56,765 nt of DNA from Tagaea sp. CACIAM 22H2 (GTDB taxonomy: Bacteria > Pseudomonadota > Alphaproteobacteria > CACIAM-22H2), in contig PVXE01000028.1 in the NCBI GenBank assembly GCA_014444615.1, positions 1-56,765 on the forward strand, given 5' to 3'. The notes under the pieces were generated by a model that was not told the origin of the DNA, made no database searches, and worked only from the letters and a program-made list of their open reading frames with translations. Positions 9,144 to 17,933 of the stretch are shown here, piece by piece (position 1 is the first letter of the stretch; every line of letters starts with the position of its first letter). The position numbers and the translations under genes were made by a program.

Positions 9144-10391
9144 TCACGACGCGCGCGCCAAACCGGCGGCGGGTTTCGTCCCGGCGTCGTAGAGATAGGC
9201 GCGCGTCGCCGGCACGGCCGCAACCGAGCGCGACAACTGCGCCTGGAACACGATGTGCCCTTGATAGCGGAACGCGCATTCGCTGCCCGCGAGATAGAAT
9301 TCGAACATCCGGCAGAAGCGCGCATCGTAGAGCTTCTCGATCTCATCGCGCTGGGCAAGGAAACGCTGGCGCCAATGGCGCAGCGTTTCAGCATAATGCA
9401 GCCGCCAGATTTCGATGTCGGTCGCATACATGCCCGTCCGTTCGATCGACGGCAGAGTCTCGGACAAGGCGGGCGAATATCCGCCGGGGAAGATGTATTT
9501 TCGGATCCACGGATTGGTGACGCCCGGCCCGTCGGCGCGGCCGATCGAATGCACCAGCGCCACGCCGTCCGGCGTCAGCAGATCGCGGATCGTCGAAAAA
9601 TACGTGTCGTAATTGGGCACGCCGACATGCTCGAACATGCCGACCGACACGACGCGATCGAAGGGGCCTTTGATCTCGCGATAATCGGCAAGTTCGAAGC
9701 GCACACGGTTGGCCACGCCGGCCTCGGCCGCCCGAATGCGCGCATAGTCGAGCTGTTCCTTCGACAAAGTGACGCCCAACACTTCGACGCGCGCTTGCCG
9801 GGCGAGGGTGATCGCCAAGCCGCCCCAGCCGCTGCCGATATCCAGCACCCGCTGGCCGTCGCGCAGCAGCAGCTTCTTGGCGATATGGTTCTTCTTGGCA
9901 GTTTGCGCTTCCTCCAGCGTCATGTCCGGCCGTTCGAAATACGCGCAGGAATACTGCATGTCGCGGTCGAGGAAGCGGCGATAAAGATCGCGCGACAGAT
10001 CGTAATGATGCGCCACGTTTCGCCGCGACCTAGCCATTGAATTGAGCTGCTGCAAGGGGCGCAGGATCGGTCCGAAGCGATGGCGCCATTTGTCGAAGGC
10101 GCCGCCGGGGAGCGCGATCCCCATATTGCGCGTCACGATTGCGAGCAGATCGTAGATCGTGCCGTTTTCGATCGTCAGCGAGCCGTCCATATAGGCTTCG
10201 CCGGCGTATAAGCCGGGATTGAGCCCGAGTTTGAAACCGGTCAACCGATCGGCGATGCGAATGACGACATGCGGTTCGTCGAGCGGGGTCGCGTCGTCGC
10301 GCCGCCCGAATTGGGTGCGTGTGCCGCTCGGGTCGATGACCGTGAGTTCACCCGAGCGAACGAAAGGGGCGAGAAATTTCGACAACAACAT
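9144..10391 (-). CDS. cfa: Cyclopropane-fatty-acyl-phospholipid synthase
   Basis: The enzyme transfers a methylene group from S-adenosylmethionine to double bonds of membrane phospholipid acyl chains, typically in stationary phase or acid stress. The 415-residue length suits the family. The SAM-binding loop VLDIGSGWGG lies near residue 185. It is preceded by the family block with SCAYFERPDMTLEEAQ and KKNHIAKKL. The start has an excellent ribosome site (AAGGAG, 8 nt before ATG). The gene converges with the diguanylate cyclase with only one base between the stops. Its promoter must lie in the 249-nt gap shared with ppa. Confidence 0.96.
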   Translation of the reverse strand: MLLSKFLAPFVRSGELTVIDPSGTRTQFGRRDDATPLDEPHVVIRIADRLTGFKLGLNPGLYAGEAYMDGSLTIENGTIYDLLAIVTRNMGIALPGGAFDKWRHRFGPILRPLQQLNSMARSRRNVAHHYDLSRDLYRRFLDRDMQYSCAYFERPDMTLEEAQTAKKNHIAKKLLLRDGQRVLDIGSGWGGLAITLARQARVEVLGVTLSKEQLDYARIRAAEAGVANRVRFELADYREIKGPFDRVVSVGMFEHVGVPNYDTYFSTIRDLLTPDGVALVHSIGRADGPGVTNPWIRKYIFPGGYSPALSETLPSIERTGMYATDIEIWRLHYAETLRHWRQRFLAQRDEIEKLYDARFCRMFEFYLAGSECAFRYQGHIVFQAQLSRSVAAVPATRAYLYDAGTKPAAGLARAS

Positions 10392-10640
10392 CGGATCGTC
10401 TCCTTGCGCGCGGATGAACGGCGAAAGGGCCGGGAGCCCGTTTGGTCACTTACATTTTGGGGTCGTTCTAAAGTCCTGCAAGGGGCAAGTAAGTCCGAAT
10501 TCCCACTTACGTATCCGTAAACTTTATTCCGCCCTTCGGAATTCGGGTAAAATGTTCCGCGATATTTCGCAACTGCACAGTTTTCGCTGCGCCGCAAAAT
10601 CGGTATGGTGCGCCTCCTTTTCCAAGGGACTCCAAGCGCT
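10392..10640. promoter_or_regulatory. Divergent cfa/ppa control region with repeated ACTTAC boxes
   Basis: This 249-nt divergent gap must hold promoters for both flanking genes. The hexamer ACTTAC occurs at 10448-10453 and 10505-10510. Its reverse complement GTAAGT lies at 10489-10494, so the last two form an inverted repeat with a 10-nt spacer. A CCGAATTC/GGAATTCGG pair lies nearby. These could be regulator sites. No sigma-factor hexamers are clear enough to call. Confidence 0.35.
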
Positions 10641-11201
10641 ATGAATATCGACAAAATCTCGATCGGTCCTAACCCGCCGAGCGACGTCCACGTGATCATC
10701 GAAGTGCCCGCCGGCGGCGAGCCCGTGAAATACGAGCTCGATAAAGCCTCCGGCGCGCTTTACGTCGACCGCTTCTTGCACACGGCGATGTTTTACCCGG
10801 CCAATTATGGCTTCATCCCGCATACGCTGTCCGGCGACGGCGACCCCATCGACGTGATCGTCGTCGGCCCGGCGCGCGTCGTGCCCGGTTCGGTCATCCG
10901 TTCGCGCCCGATCGGCGCTTTGCTGATGGAAGACGAGGCGGGGCCGGACGAGAAGATCATCGCAGTGCCGGTCGATAAGTTGCACCCGTTCTACAAGGGT
11001 ATCAAAGAGTACGACGATCTGCCGCCGATCCTGCTCGAGCAGATCGCCCATTTCTTCAAGCACTACAAAGACTTGGAGAAGAACAAGTGGGTGACGATCG
11101 TCAAATGGCTCGATACCAAAGGCGCCGAGCGTTTGATCCGGCAAGGCATCGATCGCGCCAAACGGGCCAAGACGAAACGTCGCGTGCCCGCCAAAAAGTG
11201 A
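10641..11201 (+). CDS. ppa: Inorganic pyrophosphatase, family I
   Basis: The cytoplasmic enzyme hydrolyses pyrophosphate to two phosphates and so drives biosynthetic reactions. The 186-residue product is of typical bacterial family I size. It carries the active-site signature DGDPIDVIV, the upstream segment [10 protein letters not shown], and the C-terminal [12 protein letters not shown] block expected for the family. ATG 10641 is preferred over GTG 10605 because the product then begins MNIDKIS, as homologues do. AAGGGA lies upstream. The Lys/Arg-rich tail ([14 protein letters not shown]) is somewhat longer than in E. coli. It is divergent from cfa and appears to be a single-gene unit. Confidence 0.97.
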   Translation: MNIDKISIGPNPPSDVHVIIEVPAGGEPVKYELDKASGALYVDRFLHTAMFYPANYGFIPHTLSGDGDPIDVIVVGPARVVPGSVIRSRPIGALLMEDEAGPDEKIIAVPVDKLHPFYKGIKEYDDLPPILLEQIAHFFKHYKDLEKNKWVTIVKWLDTKGAERLIRQGIDRAKRAKTKRRVPAKK

Positions 11202-11292
11202 TGCATTTTAAATAAGTTCTGCGCGATTCTTGATGACTTGCATTGGGATTGGCGGGAAGATCGGTACGAAATCCTAGCTTCGGAGAATTCCG

Positions 11293-11511
11293 ATGGCAGC
11301 CAATGGTCTTACCGGTCTTTCCGCCACGTTCTATCCCGTCATCCAGGCGAGCTTGAACAAGCTCGAACAGTTCAAGCAGGTCACGCAGGAAGTGACCGAA
11401 AACACCGCGCAGATCATCGCGCGTGGCGTACAAGCGGCGGCGGCGCCCCAAGCGGATACTTCCGAAACGGCGCTTATCGGCCGCGGTCAGAAAGTCGATA
11501 TTCAAATCTGA
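11293..11511 (+). CDS. Small helical hypothetical protein
   Basis: This 72-residue protein has no signal peptide. It is predicted to be mostly alpha-helical, with amphipathic segments (ATFYPVIQASLNKLEQFKQV and EVTENTAQIIARGVQAAA) followed by a Pro/Gly-containing tail ending VDIQI. The good ribosome site GGAG (11282-11285) 7 nt before ATG makes it a credible gene. I do not recognise a named family. The helical, Ala/Gln-rich character resembles phasin-like or coiled-coil accessory proteins, but that is only a resemblance. The next gene starts 41 nt downstream on the same strand. Confidence 0.65.
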   Translation: MAANGLTGLSATFYPVIQASLNKLEQFKQVTQEVTENTAQIIARGVQAAAAPQADTSETALIGRGQKVDIQI

Positions 11512-11551
11512 CGAACTGACGGAATCGGGCGGCGCTTGTAAGCTCTCGCGC

Positions 11552-12517
11552 ATGTCTCGCGTCGTCGTCTTGGGTGCGACCGGTTTCGTCGGCCGCAACA
11601 TCGCCCTTCATCTCGCCGAAGATCCCGCGTTCGACGTCGTCGCGGTGCGCAACACGCGCGCCACGTGGGCGCATCCGCGCGTCGAATGGCGCCAAGCCGA
11701 CCTCACGCGCGAAGCCGACGTCACCCGCGCCCTCGATGGCGCCGAGATGATCGTGCACGCCGCCGCCGCAACGGCGGGCGCGGCGGCGCATTTGGCCGAT
11801 CCGCTGTCGATGGTTGTCGACAATCAGGTGATGAATTCGCGCATCTTTGCGACGGCGCATCGGCTCAACGTGCGCCATCTGCTTTGGTATTCGTGCTCGA
11901 TCATGTACGCGTCGAAGGATCGAGCGCAAAGCGAGGCCGATTTCGATCCCGCCGCGCCGTTGCACAAAGCCTATGTCGGGGCGGGAACGACCAAAGTTTA
12001 TTTCGAGCGTATGTGCGCCTGGTACGCAGGGCTGGGCCGTACGCGCTTCACGGTGTTTCGTCATTCCAACGTGTACGGGCCCTACGACAAATTCGATCTC
12101 GGCCGCAGCCATATGTTCGGCGCGACCTTGACCAAGGCGCTGACCGCGCGCGACGGCAAGATCGTGCTGTGGGGCGACGGCCGCGAAGGGCGTGACCTGA
12201 TCCATGCAGATGATCTGGCGCGCGCGACCAAGGCGGCGCTGCTGCGCCAGACAGCACCTTACGCGCTCTACAATATCGGTTCGGGCCTAGCGCTGCCGGT
12301 GATCGACATCGCGCGGCGCATCGTGCGCGGAACAGGCCGCGATCTGGCGATCGAGACCGATCCGTCGAAGCCGTCGATCCCGGTTACGATCGCGCTCGAC
12401 TGCGCGAAGGCCAAAGCCGATCTCGGCTGGGCGCCGCAAGTGGCGCTCGACGACGGGATCGCGCGTACCATCGCGTGGTGGCGCGAGAACTATCCCGCGG
12501 GCGAGGGGCCAGCATGA
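11552..12517 (+). CDS. NAD-dependent epimerase/dehydratase-family (extended SDR) protein
   Basis: This 321-residue Rossmann protein begins with VVVLGATGFVGRN, the nucleotide-binding glycine motif of extended short-chain dehydrogenases that modify nucleotide sugars. The downstream active-site region is unusual. The catalytic lysine is recognisable as Lys148, with the expected Glu four residues later, but the position four residues before it is Ala144 instead of the essential Tyr of the YxxxK motif. The nearest Tyr is Tyr141. HSNVYGPYDKFD and the C-terminal IGSG segment are otherwise typical. ATG 11552 places the glycine loop at the N terminus as expected. The stop overlaps the next start (ATGA), so it is probably translated with the glycosyltransferase. 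Confidence 0.85.
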   Translation: MSRVVVLGATGFVGRNIALHLAEDPAFDVVAVRNTRATWAHPRVEWRQADLTREADVTRALDGAEMIVHAAAATAGAAAHLADPLSMVVDNQVMNSRIFATAHRLNVRHLLWYSCSIMYASKDRAQSEADFDPAAPLHKAYVGAGTTKVYFERMCAWYAGLGRTRFTVFRHSNVYGPYDKFDLGRSHMFGATLTKALTARDGKIVLWGDGREGRDLIHADDLARATKAALLRQTAPYALYNIGSGLALPVIDIARRIVRGTGRDLAIETDPSKPSIPVTIALDCAKAKADLGWAPQVALDDGIARTIAWWRENYPAGEGPA

Positions 12518-13425
12518 AACTTTCCGTCGTTCTTCCGACGATCTTCGCCGAATTGCTGCCCGGCGCCATCGATGCGGCCAAAGCGGCGGCCGGCGATGTG
12601 CCGCACGAGATCGTCGTCGTCTCACCCTTCGATCCCGCACGCGGCGATGTGCGCTGGGTGCAGGAGACCAGCCCGCGCGGGTCGATCGCCGCCGCCAATA
12701 CCGGCTTCCAAGCCGCGCAAGGGGACGTGGTCGCCCTGGTTTCCGACGATACGCGTCTGACGCCCGGCGCGCTGCTCGCGGCGCTGGGGAAGCTCGAGAC
12801 GCTACCCGGCGGCATGGTTGGGTTCCCGCGTGTCGTCGGCGGAGAGAACTATATCGGCACGGTGTTCGGTCATTTCTATCCCTATTATTTCGCCGTGCGG
12901 CGCGCCGATCTCGACCGCGTGGGTCGGTTCGACGAAGGCTACCGCAAGCACTACGCCGATCCCGATCTTGCGATGAAAATCTGGGTGTCGGGCGGACGCT
13001 GCGAAATCCTGCGCGACGCCGCGATCGTCGATATTCCGACGCGCGGCAATGTGGGCGAGGCGCCGGACAAGGCGCTCGGCTCGCGCGAAGCGGATTTCGC
13101 GCGGTTCGCCGGCCTTTGGGGAAAGCATTTCGACGCCGCTTGGGGCGTCGAGGAAACCGGAATCAATCTCGATCTCGCGCTCGACCTCGTTCAATTGGCG
13201 GGCGGCGACGCCACGACGATCGCGCTGCGCAACCCGGCCAAAATCCTGGATCTGCGGATTTTAAGCGCGCTCAGCCTCGTCGGGCTCAATCACCGGACCA
13301 AAATCGGCCTCGGACGGGCCGCGCAAGGCTTGGACTATCTGCGATGGCTGGCCTCCCTCGACCCCAGCCCGGTCAACATCGTGGTCGGGGCCGGCACCAA
13401 GGCCTTGTTGGCCAAGCCGTTCTGA
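12514..13425 (+). CDS. Glycosyltransferase family 2 protein
   Basis: This 303-residue GT-A-fold enzyme is expected to transfer a sugar from a nucleotide donor. LSVVLPTIF begins the fold. GSIAAANTGFQAAQGDVVALVSDD is the classic donor-binding stretch, ending in an acidic S-D-D motif where many relatives have DxD. A later ADPDLAMKIW segment corresponds to the catalytic-base region. There is no membrane helix, so it is probably cytoplasmic or peripheral. The start overlaps the stop of the SDR gene by 4 nt, which indicates a shared pathway, likely a surface or exported glycan. Acceptor and donor cannot be inferred. Confidence 0.85.
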   Translation: MKLSVVLPTIFAELLPGAIDAAKAAAGDVPHEIVVVSPFDPARGDVRWVQETSPRGSIAAANTGFQAAQGDVVALVSDDTRLTPGALLAALGKLETLPGGMVGFPRVVGGENYIGTVFGHFYPYYFAVRRADLDRVGRFDEGYRKHYADPDLAMKIWVSGGRCEILRDAAIVDIPTRGNVGEAPDKALGSREADFARFAGLWGKHFDAAWGVEETGINLDLALDLVQLAGGDATTIALRNPAKILDLRILSALSLVGLNHRTKIGLGRAAQGLDYLRWLASLDPSPVNIVVGAGTKALLAKPF

Positions 13426-13505
13426 CCGGCCGGGATTTATCCCGCGCCAAGCGAATGACCCTCGTGATAATCTTTGCCTAAGGTTTCCCTCGTAGAAATG
13501 GGGGT

Positions 13506-14267
13506 ATGACCCGCGAATTTACGAGGCGCGCCATGGCGGTACCGCAACGACCTGTTTTTACGGCCGAAAAACATTTCAAGCGCGACATCCGGCCGATCGC
13601 CAATGGCCATGCGCCGGAAGCGCCGACGGTCGTCGCCCAAGCCGATCCCGGCACCGCGGCGGCCATTGAATCGTTGCGCGGCGAGATTCAGGATCTTGGG
13701 CGCAAGCTCGATGGGTTCCTCAATGTCGATCACACCGAGATCGAGCGCATCCGCAACGAAGTGACCGGCATCGCGTCGCGTATCGAGCAGACGAAGCGTG
13801 AAATCGGCGCGCTGCGCCACCCGCTGTCGCAGGAGGATAAGCTCAGCGCGGCGACGTTCGAGCTTTCGTCGGTCGTCTCGCAGACCGAAGAGGCGACGAC
13901 GCGCATTTTCGACGGCGTGGAAAAGATCGAGGATATCGTTCGCGAACTCAACTCGGTCGGCCTCGACGAATATGCCGCGTCGCGGGTGAATGAAATCGCC
14001 GACCAATGCACGGGCATCATCGAAGCTTGCTCGTTCCAGGATTTGACCGGTCAGCGCATCAACAAGGTCGTTCGTACGCTCGCCTTCATCGAAGAGCGCG
14101 TTCAGAGCATGCTCGAAATCTGGGGCGCCAACGAAATCGAACGCGAAACCTCGCCCGAAGACGGCGCCACCCATATCGTCGATGAAGGCGCCGGTCTCGT
14201 TCTGCACGGTCCGCAGGACCTCGAGAAGACCAACTCCCAGGCGGATATCGACAAGCTGTTCGAATGA
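13506..14267 (+). CDS. cheZ: CheZ-family protein phosphatase
   Basis: CheZ dephosphorylates the chemotaxis response regulator CheY-P. The 253-residue product has long amphipathic helices that would form the CheZ four-helix bundle. It keeps the catalytic motif FQDLTGQ at 177-183, in which Asp179 and Gln183 correspond to Asp143 and Gln147 of the E. coli enzyme. The C terminus, SQADIDKLFE, resembles the acidic/hydrophobic CheY-binding tail of CheZ, after a variable linker. No che or flagellar genes are adjacent. The small downstream gene overlaps its stop by 4 nt. The first in-frame ATG is used; the internal ATG at 13533 is an alternative. Confidence 0.88.
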   Translation: MTREFTRRAMAVPQRPVFTAEKHFKRDIRPIANGHAPEAPTVVAQADPGTAAAIESLRGEIQDLGRKLDGFLNVDHTEIERIRNEVTGIASRIEQTKREIGALRHPLSQEDKLSAATFELSSVVSQTEEATTRIFDGVEKIEDIVRELNSVGLDEYAASRVNEIADQCTGIIEACSFQDLTGQRINKVVRTLAFIEERVQSMLEIWGANEIERETSPEDGATHIVDEGAGLVLHGPQDLEKTNSQADIDKLFE

Positions 14268-14530
14268 GCGACACGCCCGAGACCATTTTGGCCAAAGCGA
14301 TCCGCGCGGCCGATACGAGGTATTTCTTCGAGAACTACACGAAGCAAGCGGTCGCCGCGATCCAGGCTTTGGAAAAGGCCGGCTACGCCATCGTGCCGAA
14401 ATACCCGACGCGCGACATGCACGAGGCGGCGAAGAAAGCCATCGTCTACGGCCAGCGCAAACCCGGCGAAGTCATCGGCCCGATCTGGAGCGCGATGATC
14501 GATGCCGCTCCCGGCCCGTATCAAGACTGA
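14264..14530 (+). CDS. Small hypothetical protein coupled to CheZ
   Basis: This 88-residue soluble, mixed-charge protein has no signal peptide and no family I can name. Its ATG lies inside the stop region of the CheZ gene (ATGA overlap), so it is almost certainly translated from the same mRNA. Features include a helical start (TILAKAIRAADTRYFFENYT), a long helix with QALEKAGYAIVPKYP, and a Trp/Pro-rich tail (GPIWSAMIDAAPGPYQD). Tight coupling hints at a role with CheZ or its target regulator, but this is inferred from context only. Confidence 0.75.
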   Translation: MSDTPETILAKAIRAADTRYFFENYTKQAVAAIQALEKAGYAIVPKYPTRDMHEAAKKAIVYGQRKPGEVIGPIWSAMIDAAPGPYQD

Positions 14531-14533
14531 AAT

Positions 14534-15016
14534 TCAGCGCCGCGTTTCTTCCGGCGGCCGCGGCATGCGCGGACGTTCCGATGCGGGGCCGCGCGTCATG
14601 GTGCCGGGATTTCGCGCGACAGCGATCGCGTATCCGTAGGCGAGGGAACGGCCGTTGGCATCGAGCGCCAATACTTCGACGCGATATTGCGACGCCGAGG
14701 TTTCGCCGACGCACGGCGCGCGATACTCCGCATAGCTGCCTTCCGCGATCCGGCCGGGTGTCGCCGCCGGCGTTTCGTACTCGAATGTCGGCGCGATCAA
14801 CACGCTGACATTTGTGTAGCGCACGCGATAACGCGCGGCATTCGCTGGCGCGCGATCGAGTTCGATCGGCGGCGACACGCCGAGCGAGCATACATGGTCC
14901 GGGCCGAAGAAAGTGCGCACGCCCATGCGCGGCACGTCCGTCGGACCGGGTTGGAACGGCGCGCACGCCGCCATGAGCAGCGACGTACCGGCGAGGATGA
15001 GGGTTTTCAGACGCAT
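14534..15016 (-). CDS. Predicted lipoprotein of unknown function
   Basis: This 160-residue protein has a signal peptide ending in a lipobox (LLMAAC, Cys about residue 18), so it is predicted to be lipidated and anchored to a membrane from the periplasmic side. The mature part contains a beta-rich region ([42 protein letters not shown]) and a basic/Pro-rich tail. Two Cys besides the lipid-linked one could pair. No family is recognised. It converges on the CheZ operon with a 3-nt gap and is divergent from the FAD oxidoreductase. Confidence 0.75.
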   Translation of the reverse strand: MRLKTLILAGTSLLMAACAPFQPGPTDVPRMGVRTFFGPDHVCSLGVSPPIELDRAPANAARYRVRYTNVSVLIAPTFEYETPAATPGRIAEGSYAEYRAPCVGETSASQYRVEVLALDANGRSLAYGYAIAVARNPGTMTRGPASERPRMPRPPEETRR

Positions 15017-15072
15017 CGCACTGTTCTACCTTGCCCCACGGATTCTTCAACTTCTCTCGATTTCAGCGGTTT

Positions 15073-16191
15073 ATGTCAGATATCGATACGATCGATTGCG
15101 CCGTCGTCGGGGCGGGTGTCGTGGGACTGGCCGTGGCGCGCGAATTGGCGTTGGCCGGGCGCGAGGTGGTGGTGCTGGAGGCGGCCGATGCGATCGGCAC
15201 CGAAACCTCCTCGCGCAACAGCGAAGTCATCCATGCCGGGCTTTATTACCCAACCGGCAGTCTCAAGGCGAAACATTGCGTCGCCGGCAAGAAATTCATC
15301 TACCAATTTTGTGCCGAGCGCGGCATCCGCGCTTGGAATTGCGGCAAGCTGGTCGTCGCGAGTTCGACGGCCGAAGTCGCCTATCTCGAAAAACTCAAGA
15401 AGCAGGGCGAGGCGAACGGCGTCGACGATTTGGAACTGATCGACGGCGACGAAGCGCGCAAGATCGAGCCGCTTCTGTCCTGCCACGCGGCGTTGCGCTC
15501 ACCCTCGACCGGCGTCGTGGACAGCCACGCGATGATGCTGGCTTTTCAAGGCGACGCGGAGGCCCATGGCGCCGCTTTCGCCTTCGAAACGCCGGTCCTT
15601 GGCGGCCAAGTCGCCAATGACGGCATCATTTTGCAGACGGGCGGGGCCGCGCCGATGCGCCTCAAAGCCTCGCTGGTCGTCAATGCCGCGGGGCTGGGCG
15701 CCAACAAGCTGGGTCGCGCCATCGCCGGCATTCCGCCCGAGACCGTGCCGCCGCTTTATTACGCGAAGGGCAATTACTTTTCCTTGCAAGGCAAGTCGCC
15801 GTTTTCGCGGTTGATCTATCCGGTCCCGGCACCGGGCGGGTTGGGCGTGCATATCACCGTCGATCTTGCCGGGCAGGCGCGCTTCGGCCCGGACGTCGAG
15901 TGGATCGACGAAATCGACTTCGACGTCGATCCGTCGCGCTGCGACAGTTTCTACGCCGAGATCCGCAAATATTGGCCCGGCCTGAAGGATGGCGCGCTGG
16001 TGCCCGCCTATTCGGGGATCCGGCCGAAGATCGTGCCGGCCGGTGCCGCCAATCCCGACTTCGTCATCCAAGGCCCGGAAACGCACGGCGTGCCGGGGCT
16101 GATCGCGTTGTACGGAATTGAATCGCCAGGGCTCACAAGCTCGGCTTCGATCGGCGCCGAAGTGGCGCGCATCGCGGCGGCAATACGCTGA
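15073..16191 (+). CDS. FAD-dependent oxidoreductase, L-2-hydroxyglutarate oxidase (LhgO)-like
   Basis: This 372-residue flavoprotein of the DAO superfamily probably oxidises a 2-hydroxy acid to the 2-oxo acid. The FAD-binding motif [14 protein letters not shown] is at the N terminus, with a Glu ending the second strand (VVVLEAAD). The segment [20 protein letters not shown], then GKLVVA, is diagnostic for the LhgO-like group. ATG 15073 puts the FAD motif close to the N terminus, and the in-frame start at 15031 would add unneeded residues. The aldolase gene follows by 26 nt and the dehydrogenase 6 nt later, so all three probably form one hydroxyacid operon. The exact substrate is unproven. Confidence 0.85.
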   Translation: MSDIDTIDCAVVGAGVVGLAVARELALAGREVVVLEAADAIGTETSSRNSEVIHAGLYYPTGSLKAKHCVAGKKFIYQFCAERGIRAWNCGKLVVASSTAEVAYLEKLKKQGEANGVDDLELIDGDEARKIEPLLSCHAALRSPSTGVVDSHAMMLAFQGDAEAHGAAFAFETPVLGGQVANDGIILQTGGAAPMRLKASLVVNAAGLGANKLGRAIAGIPPETVPPLYYAKGNYFSLQGKSPFSRLIYPVPAPGGLGVHITVDLAGQARFGPDVEWIDEIDFDVDPSRCDSFYAEIRKYWPGLKDGALVPAYSGIRPKIVPAGAANPDFVIQGPETHGVPGLIALYGIESPGLTSSASIGAEVARIAAAIR

Positions 16192-16217
16192 CGAAGAACA
16201 AACGAAGGGAACGCAAG

Positions 16218-16985
16218 ATGGTCGATCTACCGGTCAACGCCTTCAAGAAGGCCCTGAAAGAGGGCCGCCCGCAAATCGGATTGTGGAGCGCCTTGTGCTC
16301 GCCGATGGCGGCCGACGCGATCGCCGATGCCGGGTTCGACTGGATCCTGATCGATACCGAGCATTCGCCCAACGAACCGCCGGACGTGCTGGCGATCCAG
16401 CGCGCGCTGCGCGGCGGGTCGGCCACGCCGATCGTGCGCCCGGCCTGGAACGATCCCGTGCTGTTCAAGCGCCTGCTCGACATCGGCATGCAGTCCTTGC
16501 TTGTTCCGTTCGTTCAGAACGCCGACGAGGCGCGCAAAGCCGTCGCCGCGACGCGCTATCCGCCGGCCGGCATTCGCGGCGTCGCGACGTCGACCGTCGC
16601 GGGCCGTTTCGGGCGCATCAAGGACTATCTCAAGACCGCGCACGAGCAGATCTGCGTGCTGGTGCAGGTCGAAACCGTCGAAGCGCTGAAACGTCTGCCG
16701 GAGATCGCGGCGGTCGACGGCGTGGATGGCGTATTCATCGGGCCGTCGGATCTGGCCGCATCGATGGGCCATCTCGGCAATCCGACGCACCCTGAGGTGC
16801 AAGCGGCGATTTCCTCGGCCGTCGGCCCGATCCGCAAGGCGGGCAAAGCGGCGGGTTATCTCACCTCGAACGAGGAGGAGGCGAAAAAGCGCCTCGCCGA
16901 AGGTTTCCAATTCGTCGCCGTGGGGGCCGATATGGGCATCCTGGCGCGCGGCGCCGACGCACTGGTCAAGCGCTTCAAGGAGTAA
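16218..16985 (+). CDS. HpcH/HpaI-family class II aldolase
   Basis: This family splits 4-hydroxy-2-oxo acids into pyruvate and an aldehyde with a divalent metal. The 255-residue length is standard. Recognisable elements are the catalytic region IDTEHSPNE (His), the substrate Arg in VRPAWND, the metal ligands Glu in VQVET and Asp in [10 protein letters not shown], and PPAGIRG. Relatives include 4-hydroxy-2-oxoheptanedioate aldolase and 2-dehydro-3-deoxyglucarate aldolase, and the sequence does not separate them. A good ribosome site (GAAGGGA) precedes the ATG. With the dehydrogenase six bases downstream, the operon could cleave a sugar-acid derivative and reduce or oxidise the product. Confidence 0.92.
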   Translation: MVDLPVNAFKKALKEGRPQIGLWSALCSPMAADAIADAGFDWILIDTEHSPNEPPDVLAIQRALRGGSATPIVRPAWNDPVLFKRLLDIGMQSLLVPFVQNADEARKAVAATRYPPAGIRGVATSTVAGRFGRIKDYLKTAHEQICVLVQVETVEALKRLPEIAAVDGVDGVFIGPSDLAASMGHLGNPTHPEVQAAISSAVGPIRKAGKAAGYLTSNEEEAKKRLAEGFQFVAVGADMGILARGADALVKRFKE

Positions 16986-16991
16986 CACGTC

Positions 16992-17933
16992 ATGGCGAAC
17001 AAACCCGATTGCATCGCTTTGACGACCTTGCGCGCCTTGCCCTGGTCGCGTCTCGAAGCGGAATTCAATGTTCTGGTCGCGCCGACGGCGCCGGCCGAGC
17101 GCATGGCCTTCATTAAGGCGCATCCCGACACGCGTTTTGTCGCTGCGAGCGGCGGCTGGGTTCCGGCGGAAGTCTTCCAGGCGCTGCCCAAGCTCGAAAT
17201 CGTGTCGTGTTTCGGCGTGGGCTATGACGGCGTGGATATCGCGGCCGCCAAGGCCGCGAAGGTGCCCGTGACCAACACGCCCGATGTGCTGAACGATTGC
17301 GTCGCCGATACGACGATGGGGCTGGTGCTCGGCGCCATGCGCAAGCTGCCCCAAGCCGATCGCTTCGTGCGCGACGGCAGCTGGTTGAAGGGCGGGCAAG
17401 CGCTGACCACCTCCGTCCATCACAAGAAAATGGGCATCGCGGGGCTGGGACGCATCGGCAAAACGATCGCCAAGCGCGCGCAAGGCTTCGATATGGAAAT
17501 CGCCTATTACGGGCGTTCGAAGCAAGCCGACGTGCCGTTCAAGTATTTCGCGGATATCGCCGATATGGCGGCGTGGTGCGACGTGCTGGTCGTGATTACG
17601 CCGGGCGGCGCGGCGACGCGCAACATGATCGACTCGCGCGTGTTGAAGGCGCTGGGGCCGAAAGGCTATCTCGTCAACATCTCGCGCGGCTCGGTCGTGG
17701 ACGAGCCCGCGTTGATCGAAGCGCTCAAGACCGGCGCTATCGCGGGGGCCGGGCTCGACGTGTTCGCCGACGAACCGCGCGTGCCGGAGGCGTTGCTCGC
17801 CCTCGACAACGTGGCACTCGCCCCGCATGTGGGTTCCGCGACCAACGAAACGCGCGACGCGATGGGCAATCTCGTCGTCGACAACCTGATCGCCGTGAAG
17901 AACGGCAAGAAACCGCTCACGCCGGTCTACTAA
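16992..17933 (+). CDS. D-isomer-specific 2-hydroxyacid dehydrogenase (glyoxylate/hydroxypyruvate reductase type)
   Basis: This NAD(P)-dependent enzyme interconverts 2-oxo acids and D-2-hydroxy acids. The 313-residue protein has the nucleotide loop GIAGLGRIGKTIAKR near residue 150. The catalytic triad is visible as Arg in NISRGSVVDE, Glu in ADEPRVPEAL and His in APHVGSATNE. Earlier VVSCFGVGYDGVD and NTPDVL are typical of the GhrB/hydroxypyruvate reductase group. Its start is only 6 nt behind the aldolase stop. The stop codon overlaps that of the convergent membrane-protein gene (CTAA, 17930-17933). Confidence 0.92.
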   Translation: MANKPDCIALTTLRALPWSRLEAEFNVLVAPTAPAERMAFIKAHPDTRFVAASGGWVPAEVFQALPKLEIVSCFGVGYDGVDIAAAKAAKVPVTNTPDVLNDCVADTTMGLVLGAMRKLPQADRFVRDGSWLKGGQALTTSVHHKKMGIAGLGRIGKTIAKRAQGFDMEIAYYGRSKQADVPFKYFADIADMAAWCDVLVVITPGGAATRNMIDSRVLKALGPKGYLVNISRGSVVDEPALIEALKTGAIAGAGLDVFADEPRVPEALLALDNVALAPHVGSATNETRDAMGNLVVDNLIAVKNGKKPLTPVY

